64,000 nucleotides of DNA, from positions 1-64,000 of the forward strand of contig DATHVP010000048.1 in assembly GCA_035461245.1 (NCBI GenBank), in the 5' to 3' direction. The stretch is from SH-MAG3 sp035461245 (lineage in GTDB: Bacteria > Gemmatimonadota > Gemmatimonadetes > Longimicrobiales > RSA9). This document shows, piece by piece, positions 16,329 to 27,604 of this stretch. The translations under genes were made by a program, and so were the position numbers. How positions within the stretch are numbered: the stretch's first letter is position 1; each line of letters opens with the position of its first letter. The notes under the pieces were generated by a model. The model ran no database searches and was not told where the DNA came from. It saw only the letters and a program-made list of their open reading frames with translations.

Positions 16329-18479
16329 ATGAACGGGAACAACCAGGACCAGGCGGCGCTGACGCTCGATGTTACGGGCGATGGCGTCGCCTGGCTCATT
16401 TTCGACCGGCCTGATGCCCGGCTGAACATCCTGAGCAGCGGCGTGATGGCGCGGCTGGACGAGTTGCTCGGTGCGATCGAGGAGGGCGCGCGGGATGGCA
16501 GCATCCAGGCCGTCGTGGTGCGCAGCGGCAAGGAGGGCAGCTTCATCGCTGGCGCCGACGTGAAGGAGATTGCCGGCGTGACTGATCCGGCTGCAGCCAG
16601 GGCGGGCGCCTCGGCGGGCCAGCGCGTGTTCCTGCGGCTGGACCGCCTGCCCGTGCCGACGGTGGCTGCGGTGGACGGCATCTGTCTGGGCGGCGGGACC
16701 GAGCTGATCCTCGCGTGCGACGTGCGCATCGCAAGCGACCGGCGTGAGACGAGGATTGGACTGCCGGAGGTACGGCTGGGGATCATCCCCGGCTGGGGCG
16801 GCACCACTCGGCTGCCCCGGGTCATTGGCCTGAGCGATGCGCTGGGGATGATTCTCATCGGCGCCAATGTGTCGGCCAGGAAGGCGCAGCGAATAGGCCT
16901 GATCGCCGAGCGCATGCACCCCGCGGTGCTGTACGAGCGGGCGGGCGAGCTGGCCCTGGAACTCGCCCGTGGCGCCGGGCTGCCCAGGCGCCGCAGGCCA
17001 CTGGCGAAGCGTGCGCTGGACGGTACGCCGGTGGGTCGGCGCATCGTGATGCGACAGGCGCGACGCCAGGTGCTGAAGGAAACGAAGGGTCACTACCCCG
17101 CCCCGCTGGCGGCGCTGGAAGTCGTGCGGCGTTCTCGGAAGCTGCCGCTGGAGGAAGCGCTGGAGGTGGAGGCGGAAGCCGTGTCACGCCTGGCGGTGGG
17201 TGACGTCTCGAAGAACCTGATCCACGTCTTCCACCTGCTCGAAGCGTCGAAGAAGGCCGGGCCGCAGGGCGTATCACCCCGACCGGTGGAGCGGGTCGCT
17301 GTGCTGGGCGCCGGGGTCATGGGAGGCGGCATCGCCCAACTGCTGTCATACCGCGGCCTGGACGTGCGCCTCAAGGACATCAATGCCGATGCTCTCGGCC
17401 TCGGACTACGGCACGCCCGTCAGATGTTCGACCGCCTGTTGCGACGGGGCCGGCTGGAACGCCGGGAGCTGGAGCGGCACATGGACGCCATTGCGCCGAC
17501 GCTGGAATACAGCGGGTTCGCCACCGTAGACCTGGTCATCGAGGCGGTGGTCGAACGGATGGACGTCAAGCAGCAGGTGTTGCGGGAAACGGAGTCGAAC
17601 GTCCGTTCCGGCTGTGTCCTGACGACGAATACCTCGTCGCTGTCTGTAACCGAAATGCAGCGTGCGCTGGACCGCCCGGATAATTTTGCCGGCATGCACT
17701 TCTTCAATCCCGTACACCGGATGCCACTGGTGGAAGTGATCCGGGGCGAGCAGACGACGGATGAGACCGTCGCCACCGTGCTGGCCCTCACCCGGCGGCT
17801 GGACAAGACACCCGTCGTAGTGCGGGACGGCCCGGGCTTCCTGGTGAACCGTATCCTGGCCCCGTACCTGAACGAAGCCGGCTGGTTGCTGGCGGAGGGT
17901 GCATCCATCGAGCAGGTGGACCGGGTACTGCGTCGCTTTGGCATGCCCATGGGTCCCCTGCGCCTGCTGGACGAGGTAGGCCTCGACGTGGCGCGCCACG
18001 CCGGTGAGGTAATGGCGAACGCCTTCGGCGAGCGACTCAACGCACCGCCACCCATGACGGCGCTGCAGAACCTCGAGTTGCTCGGCCGCAAGGGCGGACG
18101 CGGCTTCTACCTGTACGAGGACGGCCGGGAGAAGGGGGTCAATGACGAAATCTACGGCCTCCTCAGGGACGCACTGCCGGCGCAGCGGCGTGAGTTCGAC
18201 GACCAGGAGATTCTCGATCGCGCTCTGCTCGTCATGGTGAACGAAGCCGCACGGATCCTCGACGAGGACATCGTAGCCACGCCGGGCGACGTCGACCTCG
18301 GCATGATCACGGGCACCGGCTTCCCGCCGTTCCGCGGCGGACTCCTGCGCTGGGCCGACTCCCTGGGGATGGCCGTAATCCGGCAGCGGCTGCAGCGCCT
18401 GCAGGCGGACCACGGCGCCCGCTTCGCCCCGGCGGACGGCATCCTGAAGCGGAGTGCATTCTATACGGCGGATGCCTGA
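16329..18479 (+). CDS. Fatty acid oxidation complex alpha subunit (enoyl-CoA hydratase / 3-hydroxyacyl-CoA dehydrogenase)
   Basis: A FadJ/FadB-like bifunctional enzyme carrying the hydration and first NAD-dependent oxidation of beta-oxidation. The 716 residues match the family. The N-terminal crotonase domain (1-300) shows SFIAGADVKEI and LPEVRLGIIPGWGGTTRLP, with the two catalytic Glu present. The dehydrogenase part has the NAD-binding VAVLGAGVMGGGIAQLL at about 317 and the catalytic-His region GMHFFNPVHRMPLVEV. ATG 16329 is chosen because GGAGG lies 5 bases upstream; an in-frame extension would overlap the lipoprotein gene. No thiolase partner is in the window. Confidence 0.94.
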   Translation: MNGNNQDQAALTLDVTGDGVAWLIFDRPDARLNILSSGVMARLDELLGAIEEGARDGSIQAVVVRSGKEGSFIAGADVKEIAGVTDPAAARAGASAGQRVFLRLDRLPVPTVAAVDGICLGGGTELILACDVRIASDRRETRIGLPEVRLGIIPGWGGTTRLPRVIGLSDALGMILIGANVSARKAQRIGLIAERMHPAVLYERAGELALELARGAGLPRRRRPLAKRALDGTPVGRRIVMRQARRQVLKETKGHYPAPLAALEVVRRSRKLPLEEALEVEAEAVSRLAVGDVSKNLIHVFHLLEASKKAGPQGVSPRPVERVAVLGAGVMGGGIAQLLSYRGLDVRLKDINADALGLGLRHARQMFDRLLRRGRLERRELERHMDAIAPTLEYSGFATVDLVIEAVVERMDVKQQVLRETESNVRSGCVLTTNTSSLSVTEMQRALDRPDNFAGMHFFNPVHRMPLVEVIRGEQTTDETVATVLALTRRLDKTPVVVRDGPGFLVNRILAPYLNEAGWLLAEGASIEQVDRVLRRFGMPMGPLRLLDEVGLDVARHAGEVMANAFGERLNAPPPMTALQNLELLGRKGGRGFYLYEDGREKGVNDEIYGLLRDALPAQRREFDDQEILDRALLVMVNEAARILDEDIVATPGDVDLGMITGTGFPPFRGGLLRWADSLGMAVIRQRLQRLQADHGARFAPADGILKRSAFYTADA

Positions 18480-19020
18480 AGTCAGGATCCGCTACGCACG
18501 CCTGCCGGATCGTATCACCGAATTCCGGCAGGCGCTGGTGACGCGCAGTGGGGATTGCATCGTCACGCTCATGGAGCACACCCCCCTGCCGGCGCCCGTC
18601 CTCGCCGGCGATCGGGTCATTCTGGAACCCGGCGCACCGGTGGTTTGGTTCACCTTCTATGGCGCCTGGCACGACATCGGCCGCTTTCACACGGCCGACG
18701 GGTCGTTCACAGGCTGGTATGCCAACATACTTACACCCGTTGAATTCTCATCGTCGCTGGACTGGTCCACCACGGACCTGTGCCTGGATGTCTTCCTACA
18801 CACCGACGGGGACATCGCGCTCCTCGACGAGGCGGACCTGGAGCGGGCATTGCAGGCCGGCTGGGTGGACGCATCGCTCGCGGCGCGGGTTCGCCGGGAG
18901 GCGGACCACCTGATGACCGCGGCGAGGCGGGGCGACTGGCCCCCTCCTGTCGTGAGCAGGTGGACCCTGGAGGCCGCACGCAGTGCGGTGCAGGGCACTC
19001 CCGGCGGGGCTGGGGTGTAA
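18472..19020 (+). CDS. DUF402 domain protein
   Basis: A 182-residue protein of the DUF402 family, related to nucleoside-diphosphate phosphatases such as S. aureus Sa1684 and to FomD. Typical blocks are WFTFYGAWHDIGRFH, GSFTGWYANILTPV and LCLDVFLHTDGDIALLDEA, carrying the Asp and His residues that bind metal. The substrate is not predictable here. The ATG at 18472 overlaps the end of the fadJ-like gene by 8 bases, so the two are translationally coupled; a GTG 18 bases upstream is the alternative start. Confidence 0.83.
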   Translation: MPEVRIRYARLPDRITEFRQALVTRSGDCIVTLMEHTPLPAPVLAGDRVILEPGAPVVWFTFYGAWHDIGRFHTADGSFTGWYANILTPVEFSSSLDWSTTDLCLDVFLHTDGDIALLDEADLERALQAGWVDASLAARVRREADHLMTAARRGDWPPPVVSRWTLEAARSAVQGTPGGAGV

Positions 19021-19049
19021 GGTTGCAGACTTCAGCAGCAGGGATACGC

Positions 19050-19712
19050 ATGCAGATGGCATCCGTGCGGCGGTGCGCAGCGGCGCTGCCGGCAGTACTG
19101 CTCCTAATGGTGGCGGCGTCGACGCCGACTTCAGCGCAGCAGCAACAGCAGTCAGGGGCGCAGACTCTCCTGGAGCGTGCGGCGGAGAGCCGGTCGAAGG
19201 GCTCGCCCGATGCCCCCGTCCTGGTGTTTGAGATATCTGATTTCCAGTGTCCTCACTGCCGCCGGTTCGCGCTGGACGTATTCCCCCGCATCGACAGCGC
19301 CTACGTACAGACGAACCGTGTACAGTGGGTGTTCGTCAGCCTGCCCATGCCATCGCACACCAATGCGTGGGTCGCCCATGAGGCGGCGGCCTGTGCCGGG
19401 GCCGTGGGTGACCGGTTCTGGGAGATGAAGGAGCGTGTCTTCCGTAATCAGGAGGAATGGGCCGAGGCCGCGGACCCGGGCGCCCTCATGGAGCGCTATG
19501 CCCGGGCGGAACGTGTGCCCATGGAGGCCTGGACGGCGTGCGTGCAACTGGACCGGGTCGCTGCCATGCTGCTGCAGGACGTGTTCTTCGGCTCCCGCGT
19601 CAGTGGCACGCCCACGTTCATCATCAACAACCAGCAGACCGTGGTCGGAGTGAAGTCGTTCGCGGAGTGGCGCGAGATCCTGGAGACGGCGCTGAAGCAG
19701 CGCCGGGATTGA
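19050..19712 (+). CDS. Secreted DsbA-like thioredoxin-fold protein
   Basis: A 220-residue periplasmic thiol oxidoreductase. The N-terminus is a signal peptide ending near STPTSA-Q, followed by a Gln-rich stretch. The active site is CPHC (in DFQCPHCRRF), identical to that of E. coli DsbA, and the cis-Pro loop is VSGTPTFIINN. Further Cys residues (in EAAACAG and TACVQ) are also found in homologues with an extra disulfide. It lies 29 bases after the DUF402 gene. Its stop codon abuts the stop of the convergent small gene (TGATCA), leaving no room for a terminator between them. Confidence 0.88.
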   Translation: MQMASVRRCAAALPAVLLLMVAASTPTSAQQQQQSGAQTLLERAAESRSKGSPDAPVLVFEISDFQCPHCRRFALDVFPRIDSAYVQTNRVQWVFVSLPMPSHTNAWVAHEAAACAGAVGDRFWEMKERVFRNQEEWAEAADPGALMERYARAERVPMEAWTACVQLDRVAAMLLQDVFFGSRVSGTPTFIINNQQTVVGVKSFAEWREILETALKQRRD

Positions 19713-19919
19713 TCAGTCGCTGGTGAAATCTGCGCGGCACGCGGCGACCAGACGACGCGGGTCGACGAACAGTTCCCCGGTTATCACTGGGTCTTCCCGC
19801 AGGGCGTCTATCAGCCGCTCGTACTGACCGAGCACCGATTCAGGCAGTTCCACCATGACGTCATGGAAGGAGCCGTGGTCGGCGAAGACGAGACGGACGG
19901 GGACACGGACGTCACTCAT
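19713..19919 (-). CDS. Small conserved-looking protein, unknown function
   Basis: A 68-residue protein without signal peptide or membrane segment, with the pattern VRVPVRLVFADHGSFHDVMV followed by a helix and a short C-terminal part containing one Cys. I do not recognise it. The ATG overlaps the VKOR stop by four bases (ATGA), so it is the third gene of the DsbA-VKOR transcript and is likely real. Confidence 0.65.
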   Translation of the reverse strand: MSDVRVPVRLVFADHGSFHDVMVELPESVLGQYERLIDALREDPVITGELFVDPRRLVAACRADFTSD

Positions 19920-20398
19920 TCAGACCTCCTCATACGTCGAAACTCGGGCACGACGCAGGCGAAGATCAGCAGCGCCAGGATTGCGCTGCCGATGCACCAC
20001 CTGCACCACGCGTGGATGACAAAGGCCTCGAGGTACGTCAGGTAGGCAGAAAACAGCAGGCCGATGGAAGCGCCACCGGCCAGCACGAGGGGCACCGCCC
20101 GGCTGCGTGCGAATGCGGGTTGCACCCCCAGCATGGCTGCGGCGAGGAGCATGCTGTATCCCGCCAGGCCGATAACGGGCACCGGCACACCCATGAACCG
20201 CGCCCAGGGCGAGTTCTGGACGATCTGGCACCCGCCATCACCGCAGGCAATGTCGCCGAGCACGCCAAACGTATATGCGGACATGTAGACGGAGATGAGG
20301 ACGCCGATCAGTGCCAGCACGGCAACGGCCATGCGATTCACCGTACTGACCGGGGCGACGTCCCCTGCCCGCTCCTCGCTCAGGGCGACGGCGTCCAT
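19916..20398 (-). CDS. VKOR family disulfide-generating membrane protein
   Basis: A bacterial vitamin K epoxide reductase homologue of 160 residues that reoxidises DsbA-like proteins using quinones. Four or five membrane segments are seen. The outer Cys pair is CGDGGC and the quinone-side CxxC is WCRWC; the Ser preceding the second segment (NSPWARFMGVPVPVIGLAGY) is also conserved. The ATG at 20398 overlaps the stop of the upstream DsbA-like gene by one base (TAATG), which favours it over an upstream start. Gene order makes the DsbA-like protein its obvious partner. Confidence 0.92.
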   Translation of the reverse strand: MDAVALSEERAGDVAPVSTVNRMAVAVLALIGVLISVYMSAYTFGVLGDIACGDGGCQIVQNSPWARFMGVPVPVIGLAGYSMLLAAAMLGVQPAFARSRAVPLVLAGGASIGLLFSAYLTYLEAFVIHAWCRWCIGSAILALLIFACVVPEFRRMRRSE

Positions 20399-21123
20399 TA
20401 CGCGCCGCCGGCGGCCTGCACGGCTGCACGCACTGCATCGTAATCGCTCCACTCCGCGAGCTGGCGACCATTGATGAAAATGGTGGGGGTACCGCGCACG
20501 CCCAGCGTCTCGCCCAGCAGCCGGTTCGCGGTGACGACCTCGGCGTGCTGGTCGCTTCGAACGCAGGACTCGAACGTCTGCATGTCCAGGTTCAGGTCGC
20601 GACCCATCTGCAGGAACTGGTTGACGGGCGTGCTGTTGCTGTACATCCAGGCCGACTGGGTGCCGAGCAGGCGGTCATGGTACTCCCAGAACCGACCCTG
20701 GTCGCCGGCACAACGAGCCGCGCGCGCAGCCACGAACGTGTGCACGAAGCTGCCACCCAGCGGGTAGTCGTAATACGTGTAATGCACGCGGCCGGTCTCG
20801 ACGAACTCCGCCTTGAGCATCTGCTCGATGCGGCCGGCCCAGTGGGCACAGGCGGGGCACATGTAATCGCTGAACACGATCATCTGAACCGGTGCATCAT
20901 CATTGCCGACGCTGACGCCACGTGCCCGCTCCAGCAGTGCACCGGCATCTTCCGCCGAGAACTCCAGTGGCTCCGTGGCCATGCCGCCGCCGCCACTGCG
21001 GGCAGCGTAGAAGATGGCGCCGACACCGACAACCGCCACCACCGCGATGATGGCGTAGAACACCTTCATGTTGCTGCCGCTGTTCGCAGCAGCCTTCTTC
21101 CGATTCGCCAAGGATTCCTCCAT
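20398..21123 (-). CDS. Membrane-anchored DsbA-like thioredoxin-fold protein
   Basis: A 241-residue protein with a short cytoplasmic N-terminus, one membrane anchor (VFYAIIAVVAVVGVGAIFYA) and a periplasmic thioredoxin fold with an inserted helical domain. The active site is CPAC (in SDYMCPACAHW) and the cis-Pro loop is VRGTPTIFINGRQL. It differs from the soluble neighbour encoded at 19050, whose site is CPHC. The ATG at 21123 is used; a TTG lies six bases upstream. It forms an overlapping unit with VKOR and a small protein. Confidence 0.9.
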   Translation of the reverse strand: MEESLANRKKAAANSGSNMKVFYAIIAVVAVVGVGAIFYAARSGGGGMATEPLEFSAEDAGALLERARGVSVGNDDAPVQMIVFSDYMCPACAHWAGRIEQMLKAEFVETGRVHYTYYDYPLGGSFVHTFVAARAARCAGDQGRFWEYHDRLLGTQSAWMYSNSTPVNQFLQMGRDLNLDMQTFESCVRSDQHAEVVTANRLLGETLGVRGTPTIFINGRQLAEWSDYDAVRAAVQAAGGA

Positions 21124-21193
21124 GTACAATGCCGACTGCGCCGCGTCATCACGCCTGCGGCCGGTGACCGTCGCATGATAGCGTCAGGCGGTA

Positions 21194-21234
21194 CCCCGGT
21201 AAAGCCGGGGCGTTCTGCCGCGGGAAGCCCGCGG
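21194..21234 (-). terminator. Two adjacent hairpins after the HAD phosphatase gene
   Basis: Two GC stems lie in tandem: 21194-21199 with 21205-21210 and 21218-21224 with 21228-21234. They fall between the HAD gene stop and the DsbA-like gene start. No T-tract is present, so they may be weak terminators or RNA stabilisers. Confidence 0.4.
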
Positions 21235-21240
21235 GTCCGG

Positions 21241-21936
21241 TCAGGCGAGGATGGCGTCCAGCACGCGATCCGTCGCCGTCAGGTCCGTAAAGACGGTGTG
21301 GGCGCCCGCCTGGTCAAGTTCCTCCGCCGAATAGCCGCCCGTGGCGACGGCAATTGCCCGCACGCCCAGCGCCTGGCCGCACGTCACGTCGCTGGGCGTG
21401 TCGCCGATAATCACCACCTCGTCGCGGTGGAAGGTGACGCCCACCAGGTCGCGAGCCCGCGCGACGGCCACCGGCGGCAGGCCGTCCCGTCGCTCGCAGT
21501 CGGAGCCGAACGCCCCCACCCGGAAAGAGTAGTCGAGGGACGCAGAACGCAGCTTCAGGTCCGCGCCCGCACGGATGTTGCCGGTGAGCAGGCCCAGCAC
21601 CGCGTCATCGGGCATGGACTCCAGCGCCGTGAGGAGCGTCCGGATCCCGGGGAAGACGTGCGTCGCGTGGTCGGGCGCCGCCAACTCCTGACGGAGTCCG
21701 TTCACATAGGCCTGCCAAAGGGCCTCCAGCCCGGCGCTGATGACGGCGTTATCGAACCCCGCCAGCGTCAGCAGTTCCCGTGCGATCTGGGGATCCGTCT
21801 TGCCGTCGAAACGGTGCGAGTCGATGGGTCCGGTGGTACCGTATACATCGAGCATGGCCCGGGTGAACGCCCGGCGCGGCGCGCTCCGTGCAGTCAGGAG
21901 CGTGCCGTCGATATCGAAGAGTACGAGTCGCTTCAT
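21241..21936 (-). CDS. HAD-superfamily phosphatase (phosphoglycolate phosphatase-like)
   Basis: A 231-residue HAD hydrolase. Motif I is FDIDGTLL near the N-terminus, motif II is LLTGN, and motif IV is VIIGDTPSDV; a helical cap lies between I and II. The closest named relatives are phosphoglycolate phosphatases and beta-phosphoglucomutases, but substrate cannot be read from the sequence. It is divergent from mtgA with only 23 bases between the two start codons, so each promoter must overlap the other gene's 5' end. Confidence 0.85.
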   Translation of the reverse strand: MKRLVLFDIDGTLLTARSAPRRAFTRAMLDVYGTTGPIDSHRFDGKTDPQIARELLTLAGFDNAVISAGLEALWQAYVNGLRQELAAPDHATHVFPGIRTLLTALESMPDDAVLGLLTGNIRAGADLKLRSASLDYSFRVGAFGSDCERRDGLPPVAVARARDLVGVTFHRDEVVIIGDTPSDVTCGQALGVRAIAVATGGYSAEELDQAGAHTVFTDLTATDRVLDAILA

Positions 21937-21959
21937 TCGGCCCGGTTCGTCAACAGAAT

Positions 21960-22898
21960 ATGTTCAAACGCCTGCTGATCGCCCTGCCCCTCGCTCTGCT
22001 GGGCGCGGCGTGGTTCTACTGGATAAGCATACCGTGGCCGGTCCGGCTGCGCACGCATGACCCCGACACTACCGCGGTCATGCGGCAGAGGATCGCGGAG
22101 GCCCGGTCCCCCGGCGAGAACCTCCAGATCCGGCACGAGTGGGTGCCACTGGACCGGATCTCGCCGCGCCTGCAACGCGCCGTCATAGCAGCCGAGGACG
22201 GCCGGTTCCGTCAGCACGGCGGTATCGACTGGGGTGCGCTCCGGGAAGAGTTCCGCTACGAGGGCGACGACGACTTCTCCTTCCTCGACGGCGACGACCG
22301 GCGCGCCCTGCTGGCATCATTCAGGTATTACCGCGAGAACCGGGATCGGATCCGCGGCCGCAGCACCATCACCCAGCAGGTGGCCAAGAACCTGTATTAC
22401 TCAACGCAGCGCTCCACGATCCGGAAGCTGGAGGAATTCGTCGTCGCCCGACGCCTGGAACGGTTCCTTTCCAAGGACCGCATTCTCGAGATCTACCTGA
22501 ATATCGTCGAACTGGGGCCGGGCATCTTCGGCGCCGAGGCGGCGGCCCGACACTACTTCGGCCGCTCGGCGGCGGACCTGTCCGCCGACCAGGCTGCGGC
22601 ACTCGCGGCCACCCTGCCCCACCCGCTTACCTCCAACCCCCGTCACAACCCGGGCCGGATGGAGTGGCGGAAGCAACTCATCCTGGCGCGCATGGGTGGT
22701 GCCGGTCCGGTGGAGACCGTTCCGCTGGAGACCGCTACGCAGAGCGTGCCCCGGGACGAGCCGGCCCCACTCGGCGCGCCCGTGGACACGGCGCCATCGG
22801 AACCGCCGGCGCCAGTCCGTCCGCCGCCGGACACGACCACCCCGGATACGCTGCCGCTGCCGCGGCCGGACACAGTGCCTCCCACGGGCGCTTCGTAA
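21960..22898 (+). CDS. mtgA: Monofunctional peptidoglycan glycosyltransferase
   Basis: A GT51 enzyme that polymerises lipid II into glycan strands. It has 312 residues: one N-terminal membrane anchor (LLIALPLALLGAAWFYWI) and the transglycosylase domain with AVIAAEDGRFRQHGGIDW (catalytic Glu) and RGRSTITQQVAKNLY. No transpeptidase domain follows. The last 75 residues are a Pro/Thr/Ala-rich tail, which is not usual for MtgA and probably disordered. ATG 21960 gives a normal N-terminus; the ribosome site is weak. Confidence 0.93.
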   Translation: MFKRLLIALPLALLGAAWFYWISIPWPVRLRTHDPDTTAVMRQRIAEARSPGENLQIRHEWVPLDRISPRLQRAVIAAEDGRFRQHGGIDWGALREEFRYEGDDDFSFLDGDDRRALLASFRYYRENRDRIRGRSTITQQVAKNLYYSTQRSTIRKLEEFVVARRLERFLSKDRILEIYLNIVELGPGIFGAEAAARHYFGRSAADLSADQAAALAATLPHPLTSNPRHNPGRMEWRKQLILARMGGAGPVETVPLETATQSVPRDEPAPLGAPVDTAPSEPPAPVRPPPDTTTPDTLPLPRPDTVPPTGAS

Positions 22899-22907
22899 GG
22901 CTCCGGC

Positions 22908-23690
22908 TCAGCGCGTGGCGCCCGCCCTCGAGGCCACTGCCCCGGCGAATGCGGCAAACAGCCGGCGGTCCGGATCCGTGGCCGGCGTGGAGGCCTCGTT
23001 CCGCTCAGGGTGCCACTGCACGCCCAGCACCCACGGATACGCTCGATGCTCGATGGCCTCCACCAGTCCGTCCTCCGCCCGCGCCACTACCCGCAGGTCC
23101 TCACCCAGGTGCTTGACCGCCTGGTGATGGAAAGAATTGATGTGCAAGTGCTCCACGTCCACAATGCTGTGCAGCAGGGAATCCGGCGCGACTGTGGCGT
23201 CGTGGGCCCGCTCGAACCATGAGCCGGCCTGCTCGTGGGGCACGTGCTCTCCCTCACGATCCGTCATGATGTCCTGATACAACGTCCCGCCGAAATGGAC
23301 GTTGAGCACCTGCAGGCCCCTGCATATGCCGAAAACAGGCAGTTCCCGCCGCAGCGCCTGCTCCAGCGTCTCGAACTCCATCTCGTCACGACGCGGCTCC
23401 ACACTGCCCAGCGCCGGGCTCGGCTCCTCGCCGTAGCGGGATGGGTGCACGTCCTCACCGCCGCTGAGGACGAGTCCCGCGCACACGTCCAGCAGCGCGT
23501 CAATGGCGGCAGGAGAGTGAGCAGGCGTTATGAGGACGGGCGCCATGCCATACAGCTGCAGTGCCCGGACGTAACTTGTGTACAGGAACACGGCCGGGCG
23601 GGCATGGACGCCGGCCTGGGCATCTATGGTGGTGGTCAGCGCGACGCGCAGCGGCGCAACGCCGTTGCTTTCGAATGTAGCCAGACTCAC
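22908..23690 (-). CDS. Peptidase C26 / gamma-glutamyl-gamma-aminobutyrate hydrolase-like amidotransferase
   Basis: A class I glutamine-amidotransferase-type hydrolase of 260 residues, related to PuuD, which cleaves gamma-glutamyl-GABA in putrescine breakdown. The nucleophile Cys is in FGICRGLQVLN, the oxyanion-region block is LVLSGGEDVHPSRYG, and the His/Glu pair is in GVQWHPER. The start is GTG with GAGGGGAA directly upstream. No other putrescine genes are nearby, so the substrate is uncertain. It ends 9 bases from the convergent mtgA stop. Confidence 0.87.
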   Translation of the reverse strand: MSLATFESNGVAPLRVALTTTIDAQAGVHARPAVFLYTSYVRALQLYGMAPVLITPAHSPAAIDALLDVCAGLVLSGGEDVHPSRYGEEPSPALGSVEPRRDEMEFETLEQALRRELPVFGICRGLQVLNVHFGGTLYQDIMTDREGEHVPHEQAGSWFERAHDATVAPDSLLHSIVDVEHLHINSFHHQAVKHLGEDLRVVARAEDGLVEAIEHRAYPWVLGVQWHPERNEASTPATDPDRRLFAAFAGAVASRAGATR

Positions 23691-23769
23691 TTCCCCTCCC
23701 GCGTGCGGCTTCCGGCGGGCAGAGCAGGGGCAAGCTTCACGCCACGCAGCAGAGCTGCCGCCGTCTGGA

Positions 23770-24748
23770 TCAGCCGGCGGCGAGCAGTTCCGCCGCCCTG
23801 CCGGGCTCCATGTTGCCGCCCGAGATCACCGCGGCAACGCGCGCGCCACGCAGATCCACAGCGCCGGCCATGAGGGCCGCGACGGTGGCAGCACCCGAGA
23901 ACTCCACCATCAGTTTCCCGGAAACCATGAGGTGGCGGGCAGCTTCGCGGATGGCATCGTCATCCACCCGGACAACGTCGTCCACGAATGCACGGGTGTG
24001 GGCAAAGGTCAGGTCGCCGGGCCGGACGGGCATGAGGCCGTCGGCGATGGTGCCGGACGGCTCAATGGTTACGGGCTCGCCGGCGTCGAGGGAACGGCGC
24101 ATGGCGTCGGCAGTTGACGGTTCCACGCCGATGACGCGCATGCCCGGTCGGGTCTGCTTGACGAAAGCCGCAATACCACTGATGAGTCCGCCCCCGCCAA
24201 CAGGAGCGACGATCACCTCGACCTCGGCCCACTCCCGCAGGATCTCCAGGCCCACCGTGCCCTGGCCGGCAATGATGTCAGGATGGTCGAATGCCGGGAT
24301 GATGCTCAGGCCCTCGGCCTCCGCGATGGCCTCGGCGCGCTGCTGCCGCTCGATGGATGTCGTGCCCTCCAGCACCACCTCCGCGCCATACCGCTTCGCG
24401 CCCTCGAGCTTCACAGCCGGCGCCGTCGTGGGCATGACGACCACAGCGCGCACACCAAGCAGACGCGCTGCCAGTGCCACGCCCTGGGCATGGTTGCCTG
24501 ACGAGTACGCAATGACGCCCCGCGCCCGGACCGCCGGATCGAGGCGCATCAGCGCCGTGTACGCGCCCCGGATCTTGAACGCGCCTGCGGCCTGCAGGTT
24601 CTCGCACTTCAGCCTGACGCAGTTGCCGACATGTTCCCGCAGCCATGGTGCCTGGAGCAGCGGCGTGTGGACGGCAACGCCATTCAGGCCAGCGTGCGCC
24701 GTCTCGATGTCGGCGACGGAGACGAGGCCCTGGCGGACGGCCGTGGCA

Positions 24749-24756
<8 letters not shown>
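23770..24756 (-). CDS. Threonine/serine dehydratase (PLP fold type II)
   Basis: This enzyme probably deaminates threonine or serine to the 2-oxo acid. The 328 residues hold the PLP lysine in GAFKIRGAY, the phosphate-related SSGNHAQGVA, the tetraglycine-like VGGGGLISGIA, and the cofactor-facing VISGGNM. It lacks the C-terminal regulatory ACT-like domain of biosynthetic IlvA, so it fits the short catabolic or racemase-type branch. The ATG lies 8 bases inside the end of gyrA, suggesting co-transcription with gyrA, an odd pairing. Confidence 0.9.
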
Positions 24757-27334
<2,578 letters not shown>

Positions 27335-27604
27335 TGCGTTCTACTTTGCGCTGGAAGCGGGTGAGGGCGTCCGGCGGCCCAGCGGGCGGCCCGGAACCCG
27401 GATCGCCGCCTCAGGACCCTTCAGGCCCCTTCGGCAGCGTTGTCTACGTCCGATGTTCAAGTACCCCGACACGCGCGCGTTGTGCCCGCGCGTACACGTG
27501 CGTAGGGAGGCGGGAATGTATGGGGCGGCGAGCCTCGCCGCCAGCGGCCCGGCGCCGGCACGGCACGGCTCCTGTATGCCGTCGTACCAGCCCTGGAGGA
27601 AACC

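Noticed and set aside
27335..27604. Short frames between gyrA and the flavodoxin-family gene
   Set aside because: They lack ribosome sites and have random-looking Arg/Pro-rich translations; the region is best seen as a divergent promoter region.
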